39,567 nucleotides of DNA from a virus. Below, piece after piece: positions 30,968 to 37,028 of this stretch. Where the stretch lies: positions 1 through 39,567 of IMG/VR virus record IMGVR_UViG_3300020202_000156; one strand, written 5' to 3'. The notes beneath the pieces were generated by a model, which worked only from the letters and a program-made list of their open reading frames with translations, searched no databases and was not told the origin of the DNA. Each line of letters opens with the position of its first letter. The first letter of the stretch is position 1. The translations under genes and the position numbers were made by a program.

Positions 30968-31423
30968 ATGAAAACATGCAGGAAATGTAATTCCCCTATG
31001 ACTACCTACACTAAACGCTATTGCGGACATTGTATCCTTAAACGGGTACTGCTTTTTTTTGCCCTAAATAGTTTAATCCTGTCAACTCCTTCCGTATACG
31101 CACACATTGACGCAAAACAGGCCATTACAGCCATTATTGGTGAGGCAGAGGGTGAACCCTTCATCGGTAAGGTTGCTGTAGCTGAGGCAATAAGAAATCG
31201 CAAAACTCTAAAGGGCGTATACGGTCTTAGATCACCGAGAGTTAAGAAAGCATCAAAGAAAGTTTGGCTCGAAGCAGAAAGAGCGTGGCTTGAATCTGAG
31301 AAATCAAATTTAGTTAAAGGAGCAGATCACTGGGAAAGCATTGATTTTAAAGTCCCTGGATGGGCCAAGGGAATGATTGTTACGGCCCAAATTGGAAAAC
31401 ATACGTTTTACAAAGCTAAATAA
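30968..31423 (+). CDS. SleB-type cell-wall hydrolase (endolysin) with zinc knuckle and signal/anchor
   Basis: The catalytic domain (about 48-150) is Hydrolase_2/SleB-like: AITAIIGEAEGEPFIGKVAVAEAIRNR with likely catalytic Glu 59 or Glu 61. It cleaves peptidoglycan at lysis. The N-terminus is odd: a four-Cys knuckle (Cys 4, 7, 19, 22) precedes a hydrophobic segment (26-45, LLFFALNSLILSTPSVYA) that looks like a cleavable signal or SAR anchor. AAAGGTG gives a good site for ATG 30968. An internal ATG at 30998 would omit two of the four Cys. Confidence 0.72.
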   Translation: MKTCRKCNSPMTTYTKRYCGHCILKRVLLFFALNSLILSTPSVYAHIDAKQAITAIIGEAEGEPFIGKVAVAEAIRNRKTLKGVYGLRSPRVKKASKKVWLEAERAWLESEKSNLVKGADHWESIDFKVPGWAKGMIVTAQIGKHTFYKAK

Positions 31424-31433
31424 GGAATCCGCA

Positions 31434-31637
31434 ATGCAAGTTATCAAGTTCAATCAGAAATGTCCTTCCTGCAAAAAAGTAACCGTCTACAAAATGTTTT
31501 TTCACGTGGTTTGGTGTACGAACTGCGGAACTAAGGAGAACCTGCCTTATGAAAACCTGGAACGACTTAACAAAACAAGAGAAGGATTTAGTTCTCAACA
31601 AGATAATGAACAGCATAACTGGAAAGAAGCCCATTAA
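31434..31637 (+). CDS. Zinc-ribbon mini-protein (67 aa)
   Basis: ATG 31434 has AAGGA 7-8 nt upstream. CPSCKKVTVYKMFFHVVWCTNCGTK forms a standard two-pair ribbon. The C-terminal third is low complexity and coded in the overlap with the next gene (89 nt, other frame). Probably a genuine early mini-protein; role unknown. Confidence 0.6.
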   Translation: MQVIKFNQKCPSCKKVTVYKMFFHVVWCTNCGTKENLPYENLERLNKTREGFSSQQDNEQHNWKEAH

Positions 31638-31713
31638 GAAATCGAAGAATAAGCAACTTAATATTAGCAATAATTCAATAACCGTAAATAAATTTAGGTT
31701 TAGCATTAACTAA
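31549..31713 (+). CDS. Small basic protein overlapping the ribbon gene (54 aa)
   Basis: ATG 31549 follows a good AAGGAG site (10 nt). The product begins MKTWNDLTKQEKDLVLNKI, is Lys/Asn-rich and probably helical. Its first 89 nt overlap the ribbon gene in another frame, yet codon use remains normal, so either both are real or the ribbon gene is shorter than drawn. No family recognised. Confidence 0.5.
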   Translation: MKTWNDLTKQEKDLVLNKIMNSITGKKPIKKSKNKQLNISNNSITVNKFRFSIN

Positions 31714-31714
31714 C

Positions 31715-31882
31715 ATGAATAAAAATTGTCCTCAAAGTAGGCACGTATTAAAAGGCTATGCCTGCGAGTCCTGCGGGGAGAGTTTCGACTTCCTCATCTA
31801 CGAATTTGACACCTTAGTTTGTACGCATTGCTCCACCCACTTTCAGTTTTATTTCCTCATTCAATATATTCAGGAACTCTAG
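31715..31882 (+). CDS. Zinc-ribbon mini-protein (55 aa)
   Basis: Starts two bases after the previous stop. Two Cys pairs, YACESCGESFDFL and LVCTHCSTHFQF, give a TFIIS-like two-knuckle pattern, and the tail is aromatic (FYFLIQYIQEL). No clear ribosome-binding site of its own, so it may be coupled to the previous gene. Confidence 0.55.
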   Translation: MNKNCPQSRHVLKGYACESCGESFDFLIYEFDTLVCTHCSTHFQFYFLIQYIQEL

Positions 31883-31995
31883 GCTATTAGTATACATAAG
31901 TACCTAATATACAAATGGTTAGGACTAAGGAAAAACCCTAGGAAACTTTCAGGAAAGACCTTATTATAGACTTATTTTATCAATTTAATAATATG

Positions 31996-32024
31996 TTGAC
32001 TGGATAAATACCTAAAGTTATACT
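31996..32024 (+). promoter_or_regulatory. Consensus sigma70 promoter
   Basis: TTGACT (31996-32001), exactly 17 nt, TATACT (32019-32024). As at 30012, the -10 box is part of ATACT-n-AGTAT (here ATACTTAGTAT) and continues as TATTAG, so the two promoters share more than the core boxes. It lies 75 nt before the gene at 32099. The rest of 31883-32098 is A/T-rich with no gene seen. Confidence 0.7.
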
Positions 32025-32098
32025 TAGTATTAGACGATTATCTAGTACATCTTAGTAGATCTAGGTAAAATCTAAGAAGAAATAAGGAGCAACTTAAA

Positions 32099-32338
32099 AT
32101 GGCTAGAGTTTCAAAGTTCAGACCTGAAAAAATGGAAATGCTGGAAAGAGTTTTGGCAAAAGAAATTCAAGTGCTTGAAACTAAGTACGGAAATATCAGC
32201 CCTGAATTAAAGGCAAGGCTTTTAAAGGATGCGATTGATGAGCGATTTGTTTTGCTGGTTAAAGAGCATCACGTTGGAGAACTTAAAAAGATCCGTGAAG
32301 AGATTGAACACTCGCGTCATAACGGGATCCAACGGTAA
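32099..32338 (+). CDS. Small charged helical protein next to attP (79 aa)
   Basis: Start ATG 32099 with AAGGAG about 9 nt upstream, behind a consensus promoter. Mostly helix with many Glu and Lys (MLERVLAKEIQVLETKYGNISPELKARLLKDAIDERF). No family recognised. Being alone in its own transcription unit beside attP, it could be a lysogeny-associated gene that would be expressed at the prophage edge. Confidence 0.6.
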   Translation: MARVSKFRPEKMEMLERVLAKEIQVLETKYGNISPELKARLLKDAIDERFVLLVKEHHVGELKKIREEIEHSRHNGIQR

Positions 32339-32339
32339 C

Positions 32340-32362
32340 GGACACATTTAGAATTTGTGTCC
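32340..32362. other. Hairpin after the 79-aa gene
   Basis: GGACACA and TGTGTCC form a perfect 7-bp stem over a 9-nt loop, starting one base after the stop at 32338. No T-run follows on the plus strand. The right arm is also part of the repeat at 32358, so this may be an integrase-binding element rather than a terminator. Confidence 0.4.
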
Positions 32363-32378
32363 AAATTGTGTCTATCTT
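32358..32378. repeat. Direct repeat A, candidate integrase arm site
   Basis: TGTCCAAATTGTGTCTATCT and one more base agree at 18 of 21 positions with 32601-32621. The two copies lie on each side of the tRNA-like core, which fits arm-type sites of a tyrosine integrase. As copy B is inside the coding end of int (read as MDTFWTK), copy A could also be a relic of an int 3' end. Confidence 0.45.
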
Positions 32379-32491
32379 ACCCCACAAAGACACTAAAAAC
32401 CCCCTTTCCTTCCTCAACACCACTTTAGCGCAAGTTCTTGCGCGTATTTGATTTACGTTTATTTTCAATAGGTTAGGAAAAGTATCGGATG

Positions 32492-32533
32492 TGATCCGTA
32501 GTCAGATGCTCTATCCAATTGAGCTACGGGCGC
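32492..32533 (-). other. attP core: 5' half of a tRNA-Arg(ACG) gene
   Basis: Read leftwards from 32533: GCGCCCGTAGCTC, D-arm AATTGGATAGAGC, then ATCTGACTACGGATCA. This matches a tRNA-Arg from base 1 through the D arm, the CTACGGA anticodon loop (anticodon ACG) and the start of the 3' anticodon stem, after which identity to tRNA stops. No 3' half occurs in the window. It starts 7 nt after the int stop on the same strand. Integration within the anticodon loop is usual for tyrosine recombinases, but most attP sites carry the 3' half. Confidence 0.8.
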
Positions 32534-32540
32534 AAGTCGT

Positions 32541-33581
32541 TTATTCGTCAGTAGTTACGAATAAATATTTGAGAGGATTTCTGCTGACAAGATCCTGTTT
32601 TGTCCAAAATGTGTCCATCCTTTTAATCTCATCTTGTTTATATTGATCGGCAATATGACCGTAGTGCTTCTCGGTAACGGTCACAGAAGAGTGTCCAAGG
32701 ATCTTAGACACAGTATAAATATCCATTGGCTTAGTCTTCCCCAGGAATCCGGTGACTAGCCAGGTAGCAAAGGTATGTCTCAGGTCGTGAAAGCGGAAAG
32801 GCTCTAGGCCGGAACGCTTAACTGCGCCTTTAAAGGCATTCTTTGGATCGAAGTTGAAATCGAAATCCTTGGATAAAATTTCTCTAACCTGAGGTGTCAT
32901 AGGAATATTATAAGCCCTTTTGGACTTTGTATTTTTGGTGATTCTAATGACGTTATTATGAAAGTCAACCTGATCTTTGGTCAGGTCTTGAATATTACCC
33001 AGTCTGAGTCCAGTTTGCAGCGCAACTGTGACCATATCCTTGAGTCTAGGGTGACACTGGGATATCAAGGTATCTGCTTGTGCGGGGGTTAGAAACCTAA
33101 AGACGATAAACTGATCCTCTGAGAACTTCTTAATCCCTTGTGCCGGGTTGTGTCTAGTATAGCCCCACTCGACGGCTTTGTTATAGAGAGTTTTTAGACA
33201 GGCAATATCGCGATTGATCGTGGATTCCTTAGCCCCTTGTTCTTTGCGGTAGCCTCGGTATTCATGGATCTTTTCTTGAGTAATTTGTTTGAGGGATAGG
33301 TGGCCTAGGTAGGCTGTGAGGTGTTTTAAGGCTCTCTCATCGTCAATATAGCCCTTCTTTTCGACCCTGGAATACTTCTCAAGGAATCTCTGGGCAAAAT
33401 CTTTAAAGAGGATTTTGCATCCCCTATCTAAATCGAGGAACTTACCTTCAGCAATCTCAACTTTACGCTTCTGAAAGACCGTCAGGGCAAGCTGACGAGA
33501 AGACCCCACAGCTTCCCTAATCCGCTTACCCTGATAATAATAATCAACGTAGTAGGTGTTTCCACGTTTGATGACGGCCAT
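32541..33581 (-). CDS. int: Tyrosine recombinase (phage integrase)
   Basis: The 346-residue protein has an N-terminal arm-binding region (GNTYYVDYYYQGKRIRE), a SAM-like core-binding domain (about 60-155) and a catalytic domain with Arg 193 (TGLRLGNI), beta-hairpin Lys near 219-221, His 265 and Arg 268 (HDLRHTFATW), His 297 (LGHSSV) and nucleophile Tyr 307 (EKHYGH). All active-site residues are present. It lies beside attP with the excisionase gene upstream, the standard module of a temperate phage. Confidence 0.93.
   Translation of the reverse strand: MAVIKRGNTYYVDYYYQGKRIREAVGSSRQLALTVFQKRKVEIAEGKFLDLDRGCKILFKDFAQRFLEKYSRVEKKGYIDDERALKHLTAYLGHLSLKQITQEKIHEYRGYRKEQGAKESTINRDIACLKTLYNKAVEWGYTRHNPAQGIKKFSEDQFIVFRFLTPAQADTLISQCHPRLKDMVTVALQTGLRLGNIQDLTKDQVDFHNNVIRITKNTKSKRAYNIPMTPQVREILSKDFDFNFDPKNAFKGAVKRSGLEPFRFHDLRHTFATWLVTGFLGKTKPMDIYTVSKILGHSSVTVTEKHYGHIADQYKQDEIKRMDTFWTKQDLVSRNPLKYLFVTTDE
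32601..32621. repeat. Direct repeat B, candidate integrase arm site within int
   Basis: Partner of the copy at 32358 (18 of 21 identical). It lies in the last part of int, about 70 bp on the other side of the tRNA-like core. Confidence 0.4.
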
Positions 33582-33589
33582 AGGTTATT

Positions 33590-33787
33590 TTAATGGTTTA
33601 AAGGTTTCAACTCAAATACTTTTTGTAAATGAGACTCCACCCATAAATCAATATCCCGCTTTCGGAATCTTAACTGCTTACCAAATTTTATAAAGGGAAT
33701 TTTACGAAGACGGACGTAGTAACGGACGGTTAGAACGGGGATATTAAGTAGATCTGCGACTTGATTAAGTGATAATAGACTTTCCAT
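33590..33787 (-). CDS. xis: Excisionase-like HTH protein
   Basis: The 65-residue protein is an excisionase/MerR-type winged helix: LLSLNQVADLLNIPVLTVRYYVRLRKIPFIKFGKQLRFRKRDIDLWVE. It presumably bends attachment DNA to favour excision. It begins behind an AGGAGG site and a consensus promoter, and int follows 8 bases after its stop, so both are co-transcribed. The VRYYV in place of the usual VYR(A/L) is a small variation. Confidence 0.8.
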   Translation of the reverse strand: MESLLSLNQVADLLNIPVLTVRYYVRLRKIPFIKFGKQLRFRKRDIDLWVESHLQKVFELKPLNH

Positions 33788-33807
33788 TGTATATTCCTCC
33801 TAGGAGA

Positions 33808-33836
33808 AATATACTCGTTCTGTCCTGATGTGTCAA
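33808..33836 (-). promoter_or_regulatory. Consensus sigma70 promoter for xis-int
   Basis: On the minus strand TTGACA (33836-33831), 17 nt, TATATT (33813-33808). An AGGAGG ribosome-binding site follows before the ATG at 33787. This promoter would also transcribe the reconstituted tRNA in a lysogen, because the tRNA half follows int. Confidence 0.75.
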
Positions 33837-33849
33837 ATATTACTTAATA

Positions 33850-34044
33850 TTATTTCTTATCTTTGGAGTTCAGGAAGTTCTTCTCGAAGTCAATCACACT
33901 CTGCTGTTGCTTGAGAAGATTGATTAAGAGGGTCTTAATCTCCTCTAACTGGGATTGAATAACATCAATACGATCCTCCGTATGAAAGACCGCTTTATAA
34001 ATCCCTTGCAACGACTGTTCTCTCTTTTTTCTGGGAATTCGCAT
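33850..34044 (-). CDS. Small basic coiled-coil protein (64 aa)
   Basis: A basic start (MRIPRKKREQSLQ) is followed by one long amphipathic helix (TEDRIDVIQSQLEEIKTLLINLLKQQQSVIDF) with heptad-like hydrophobics, suggesting a coiled-coil dimer. The AAGG site is close to the start. It lies between the xis promoter and the A/T palindrome and is read leftwards. A replication- or partition-related DNA binder is possible; nothing proves it. Confidence 0.55.
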   Translation of the reverse strand: MRIPRKKREQSLQGIYKAVFHTEDRIDVIQSQLEEIKTLLINLLKQQQSVIDFEKNFLNSKDKK

Positions 34045-34055
34045 AACCTTAATAC

Positions 34056-34130
34056 CCCCTATTATTATATATAATATATTATTATATATTAAATAATATA
34101 ATAATATATTATATAATATATATATAGGGG
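34056..34130. repeat. 75-nt A/T palindrome, possible origin unwinding element
   Basis: 34061-34126 contain only A and T, flanked by CCCC on the left and GGGG on the right. The two halves are near-perfect inverted repeats: both, read from their GC ends, contain ATATAATATATTATTATAT. The RNA or single strand would fold into one long hairpin. In phages such A/T blocks often mark origins. Confidence 0.5.
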
Positions 34131-34203
34131 CTGTTGCTCTTTTAGAGAGCCAGCCCCTTATTTATTCCGGCCCAGGGGCTAGAGGCCCATCAGGGCCGGA
34201 ATA
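34127..34203. other. Two strong GC stem-loops next to the A/T palindrome
   Basis: First: GGGGCTG, 2-nt bulge, GCTCT, 5-nt loop, AGAGC, CAGCCCC (34127-34157). Second: TATTCCGGCCC/GGGCCGGAATA, a perfect 11-bp stem (34163-34203) with an inner GGGC/GCCC stem. The remaining 34204-34343 is A/T-rich without a gene; CCTCGCA at 34227 also occurs at 29343 upstream of another promoter. Confidence 0.5.
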
Positions 34204-34343
34204 TTATATATCTATATTAATATAACCTCGCATTTTAAGGTCTTATTAAATTAAAAGTAATTAATCTTAGTTTTGTAAGTCCTTTAATTATCACAGGTTA
34301 AGACTAACATACATTAATATTAAATATTATTATTGAATATTAC

Positions 34344-34372
34344 TTGACTGGTTTGGACAGGATCAGTATTAT
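34344..34372 (+). promoter_or_regulatory. Sigma70-type promoter for the right rightward operon
   Basis: TTGACT (34344-34349), exactly 17 nt, TATTAT (34367-34372). It lies 62 nt before ATG 34434 and precedes the long coupled run to the right edge that includes DNA polymerase. Confidence 0.7.
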
Positions 34373-34433
34373 TTGTTTAGAGGCAGTTAGCAGGAGTTAT
34401 AGCTAGATTAACCAAATGCAAAGGAGATTAGCC

Positions 34434-34607
34434 ATGTCGACCCCCCATAAAAAGCAGGTCAGACAGCATTGCGTACAGCAAGGATGTGACGGTTATCCAG
34501 AGGATCGGGATAGCTATTACTGTCCAGCCCACGAATTCGCCCGGTATTACCCAGTCTTTCATCGTATCTCTCAATCTCACTCTCACTACCAAGAGGATCT
34601 TTTTTAA
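34434..34607 (+). CDS. Small Cys/His protein (57 aa)
   Basis: ATG 34434 has AAAGGAG 7 nt upstream; ATG 34416 has no such site. Contains HCVQQGCDGYPEDRDSYYCPAH, with three Cys and His residues as a likely zinc site, and is rich in His and Tyr. Its last base starts the next gene. No family recognised. Confidence 0.6.
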   Translation: MSTPHKKQVRQHCVQQGCDGYPEDRDSYYCPAHEFARYYPVFHRISQSHSHYQEDLF

Positions 34608-34891
34608 TGAACCAGTACAGACGCGGAGCCAACTTAGAACGAAAGCTAGTCAATGAATATGCAGACAAGAAGAACACCGTTTTAGTGGGACGCTTTGCGT
34701 CAAGTAAGTGCAAAGGAAAGATCAAAGTGGATGTGGTGGTTTTAAGTATGGAGCAGGACGGATCAGGAAGCTTGAAACTGATCCAGGCTAAGAAGGGTAA
34801 GCAGAACTGTAAGAAGGAAAGAGATAAGTTTCACGGAACGAAACTTCCTACCCTGGCTACAGTCACCAGGGAATTTATTGAGGTGAAATGA
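34607..34891 (+). CDS. Hjc-like PD-(D/E)XK nuclease (Holliday junction resolvase type)
   Basis: The 94 residues match the archaeal-Hjc pattern: RGANLERKLVNEYA (Glu 11), then VLVGRFASSKCKGKIKVDVVVLS with Asp 42, and LIQAKKGK with Gln 60-x-Lys 62 in place of the usual E-x-K. Phage relatives resolve branched DNA before packaging. The Glu-to-Gln change in the last motif also occurs in PD-(D/E)XK variants and need not abolish activity. It lies in the replication operon upstream of PolA. Confidence 0.72.
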   Translation: MNQYRRGANLERKLVNEYADKKNTVLVGRFASSKCKGKIKVDVVVLSMEQDGSGSLKLIQAKKGKQNCKKERDKFHGTKLPTLATVTREFIEVK

Positions 34892-35157
34892 TGGACATTC
34901 TACCCGAGGGTGCAGAGATCAGGATGACAAAAGTGAGTAATGGCTGGATTGCAGATGTTGTTATCGAAACTCGGGAACACAAGGTTAAACCCACGGTGGA
35001 TATTGACGGGCATAGCAACTGGGCGAAAGCGTTATTCAACCAGCCTTATGAGTACCCAGTAGAACCCTTAAGAGTTCAGAAAGTGTTTTTGAGTCTTCAG
35101 GATTTTGCAAACTTCCTGTTTGCCTTAGAAAAATCTTATCGTGAAAAGGTGAAATAA
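34888..35157 (+). CDS. Hypothetical protein (89 aa)
   Basis: Starts at ATGATG inside the previous stop (ATGA). Two beta-strand-like segments (GWIADVVIETREHKV) precede a helical C-terminus (LRVQKVFLSLQDFANFLFALEKSYREKVK). No Cys or membrane segment, and no family recognised. Position suggests an accessory of the nuclease or of nucleotide metabolism. Confidence 0.55.
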   Translation: MMDILPEGAEIRMTKVSNGWIADVVIETREHKVKPTVDIDGHSNWAKALFNQPYEYPVEPLRVQKVFLSLQDFANFLFALEKSYREKVK

Positions 35158-35160
35158 ACC

Positions 35161-35331
35161 ATGTTACAGAAACTGGTCTTAACCGGATCTTTAAATCTGT
35201 TGTGCGCTGGACTTGCATTGGGGATGACGATTGCGAGTGCGTTGATGGGTCAATGGGAAACTTTCTTCTTCGGAATCTTTGTCACAGTGGTAAACATTCT
35301 GTTTTGGAAAGGTATGGATGACTTGCGTTGA
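35161..35331 (+). CDS. Two-helix membrane protein (56 aa), holin candidate
   Basis: The frame has two membrane segments (LNLLCAGLALGMTIASALMG and FFFGIFVTVVNILFW) with a short loop, and a charged tail. Two-helix membrane mini-proteins of this size are often class II holins; the endolysin is however about 4 kb away in another transcription unit. It overlaps the next gene by 14 nt. Confidence 0.5.
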   Translation: MLQKLVLTGSLNLLCAGLALGMTIASALMGQWETFFFGIFVTVVNILFWKGMDDLR

Positions 35332-35452
35332 GTGCGGATCCTACATGGACCGGATTAATTACGGGTGTTGGTTCTGTAGCACTTGTGGTTTTGTAGCAGA
35401 ACTGGATTGGATGGACCTAGCTCATTACGAAATGGAGCGTGATGACAAGTGA
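35318..35452 (+). CDS. Zinc-ribbon mini-protein (44 aa)
   Basis: ATG 35318 with AAAGG upstream. CVECGSYMDRINYGCWFCSTCGF gives two Cys pairs, followed by an acidic helix. It overlaps both neighbours (14 nt and GTGA), which supports translation. Function unknown. Confidence 0.55.
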   Translation: MTCVECGSYMDRINYGCWFCSTCGFVAELDWMDLAHYEMERDDK

Positions 35453-35637
35453 GTATCGAGGAACTTAAACGAAGAATTGAGACTGATGAAAACAATATGA
35501 TGAAACTAATGACTTCACTTTACGAGCTAGAAAGCAAACTGCTTAATCAAATGGCAGAGATGGGAAAGTACATTCAGCGTCAGCAAGAACAAATTGACAA
35601 GTTAAAGGAGAAACTCAATGGACAAGCAAACAGATAA
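35449..35637 (+). CDS. Small coiled-coil protein (62 aa)
   Basis: GTG 35449 overlaps the previous stop. Almost the whole protein is one charged helix (EELKRRIETDENNMMKL ... YIQRQQEQIDKLKEKLNG) with heptad repeats, so probably a coiled-coil dimer. It overlaps the next gene by 20 nt. No family recognised. Confidence 0.6.
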   Translation: MSIEELKRRIETDENNMMKLMTSLYELESKLLNQMAEMGKYIQRQQEQIDKLKEKLNGQANR

Positions 35638-35797
35638 GCTTCAGTGTCTTTGCTGTTCACAAGGAGAAATTACAGACGAACACTTGATGCAGATGCTCTT
35701 TGGTGCATCGGTTCGCTGTAAATATTGCGGAGTGAGATTTGTCATAGATGGTAACGAAAAATCAATGCGAATTCTAATTAAAGGAGTGAAAGCCTAA
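35618..35797 (+). CDS. Zinc-ribbon mini-protein (59 aa)
   Basis: ATG 35618 has AAAGGAG about 8 nt upstream. CLCC near residue 9 and CKYC near 36 form a Cys4 ribbon, and the C-terminal part is a short alpha/beta tail. Its last base begins the next gene (TAATG). Not recognised further. Confidence 0.58.
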   Translation: MDKQTDKLQCLCCSQGEITDEHLMQMLFGASVRCKYCGVRFVIDGNEKSMRILIKGVKA

Positions 35798-36069
35798 TGC
35801 CCTACATTCACAAGGATGACCGCGTTTTTTACGATCCGATTATCGAGATGTTAAATCACCAAGTAGCTCAGAGTGATTACAACCCAGGAGTTTTAAATTA
35901 CATCATCTCCAAATTGATCTGGGAAGTATTTAAGAAAAGCCCTTGCTATACCACGGCAAATGAACTGATGGGTGTACTGGAATGTGCAAAACTTGAGTTT
36001 TACCGAAGACAGATTGCTCCTTACGAGGATACAAAAATTCATAACCCAGATAACGGAGATTTGAAATGA
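35797..36069 (+). CDS. Conserved phage hypothetical (PYI...FYRR...PYED type, 90 aa)
   Basis: It begins MPYIHKDDRVFYDPIIEML and has GVLNYIISKLIWEVF, ELMGVLECAKLEFYRRQIAPYED and a NGDLK ending. This is the pattern of a widespread small family in phages and MGEs (I believe the DUF6899 group; from memory), usually found near nucleotide-metabolism genes. No catalytic motif is evident. Start overlaps the previous stop. Confidence 0.7.
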   Translation: MPYIHKDDRVFYDPIIEMLNHQVAQSDYNPGVLNYIISKLIWEVFKKSPCYTTANELMGVLECAKLEFYRRQIAPYEDTKIHNPDNGDLK

Positions 36070-36266
36070 AACGATTTATTGTCACTGGTCAGATCGTTAT
36101 TCGTACTCCAATCGAAATAGTGATTCATGCAGAGAATGAAGAAGAGGCAGTAAATAAAGTAAATGATAAGTACGCCTTCTTTGAACTGGATCGCGTTGAT
36201 CCTACAGATATTGAGTCGGTTCAATACGAATTCGATTTCTTAAAAGATTGTGAGGAAGCTCAATGA
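36066..36266 (+). CDS. Small alpha/beta hypothetical (66 aa)
   Basis: MKRFIVTGQIVIRTPIEIVIHAENEEEAVNKVND is a strand-strand-helix start typical of small phage DpnD/PcfM-like or YcfA-like mini-proteins; the rest is acidic. ATGA overlap with the previous gene and GTG/ATGA type overlap with the next. Function unknown. Confidence 0.58.
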   Translation: MKRFIVTGQIVIRTPIEIVIHAENEEEAVNKVNDKYAFFELDRVDPTDIESVQYEFDFLKDCEEAQ

Positions 36267-36577
36267 CTAACGATGAATTTTACCAGATCCTAAAAAAGAT
36301 GGTGCTGGAAGAAGAAGACATTATGGTGAAGAAGGGCCATGAATACTGTGAAGGAAATGATGACAAGCTTCATAACTTTAAAGATGTTGCAGAAAGAACT
36401 GGATTAACTCCTATCCAAGTATGGCAGGTCTATTTTCTTAAACATATTTCATCCATTACGAACTATGTGAAAGACGGAGTTGAAGCAAGCAACGAACCTA
36501 TCGAAGGACGAATTATGGATGCAAGAAACTACCTTGCATTGCTTCGAGGATTGATCGAGGAACAAAGGAGAAAGTAG
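36263..36577 (+). CDS. Helical phage protein, DUF1599/MazG-like context
   Basis: The 104 residues match the pattern KGHEYCEGNDDKLHNF ... TGLTPIQVWQVYFLKHISSI ... PIEGRIMDARNYLALL, found in a phage helical family linked to nucleotide modification or pyrophosphatase-type functions (DUF1599-like). Glu and Asp in those motifs could bind a metal-nucleotide. Adjacent to a deoxyribosyltransferase-like gene, so a role in nucleotide pools is reasonable but inferred. Confidence 0.6.
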   Translation: MTNDEFYQILKKMVLEEEDIMVKKGHEYCEGNDDKLHNFKDVAERTGLTPIQVWQVYFLKHISSITNYVKDGVEASNEPIEGRIMDARNYLALLRGLIEEQRRK

Positions 36578-36578
36578 T

Positions 36579-37028
36579 TTGACAGAGACAATGGCTAAAA
36601 CATTCTACTGGACTAATCAGCTTAGTGATCGGCACGAAGCGAGAGTCATCGAGGAACTTATCGAGAAGCATACAGGACTTATTCTTGATAATCCTTTCTA
36701 CGGCCATGACGGAACTCCGACGAAAGAGATTGAGCAATTAGATAACGGAGAACCTGTCACGATCTCGGATGCTGAGATTGTTGCAGTAGACATGAAGAAG
36801 ATCCGTGAAGCAGATGGGATTATTGCTTACATGAAATCTTATAGCTTGGGTTCACCGATGGAGGTCTTCTATGCACATGAAATCCTAGGTAAACCCGTGT
36901 ATGTGATCTGCGTCAATGACTCTATGAGAAATCATCCCTGGTTACGTTACTGTACCAACAGAATATTTAATAACCCTAGAGAGTTCATTCGCTTTGCGAA
37001 AGAAAATCTTAATGAAAATAATGACTAA
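36579..37028 (+). CDS. Nucleoside 2-deoxyribosyltransferase-like protein
   Basis: TTG 36579 is preferred (AAAGGAG 8-9 nt upstream) over ATG 36591. The 149-residue protein has the DRT/DUF4406 features: Asp 71 in VAVDMKKI, ADG at 78-80, the SLGSPMEVFYAHE motif with catalytic-type Glu 95, and GKPVYVI. Such enzymes swap or remove bases from deoxynucleosides and supply phage nucleotide pools. Position just before DNA polymerase fits. Confidence 0.68.
   Translation: MTETMAKTFYWTNQLSDRHEARVIEELIEKHTGLILDNPFYGHDGTPTKEIEQLDNGEPVTISDAEIVAVDMKKIREADGIIAYMKSYSLGSPMEVFYAHEILGKPVYVICVNDSMRNHPWLRYCTNRIFNNPREFIRFAKENLNENND

Noticed and set aside
32283-32468. Leftward 61-aa protein over attP
   Set aside because: It covers the hairpin and repeat of the attachment region and has no ribosome-binding site; its only protein-like piece is the int-end-like peptide discussed under the repeats.
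32492-32533. Complete functional tRNA gene
   Set aside because: Only the 5' half is present; no T-arm or acceptor 3' strand occurs nearby or elsewhere in the window.
34459-34725. Leftward 88-aa frame opposite the Cys/His and Hjc-like genes
   Set aside because: It is antisense to two well-supported coupled genes and has no ribosome-binding site.
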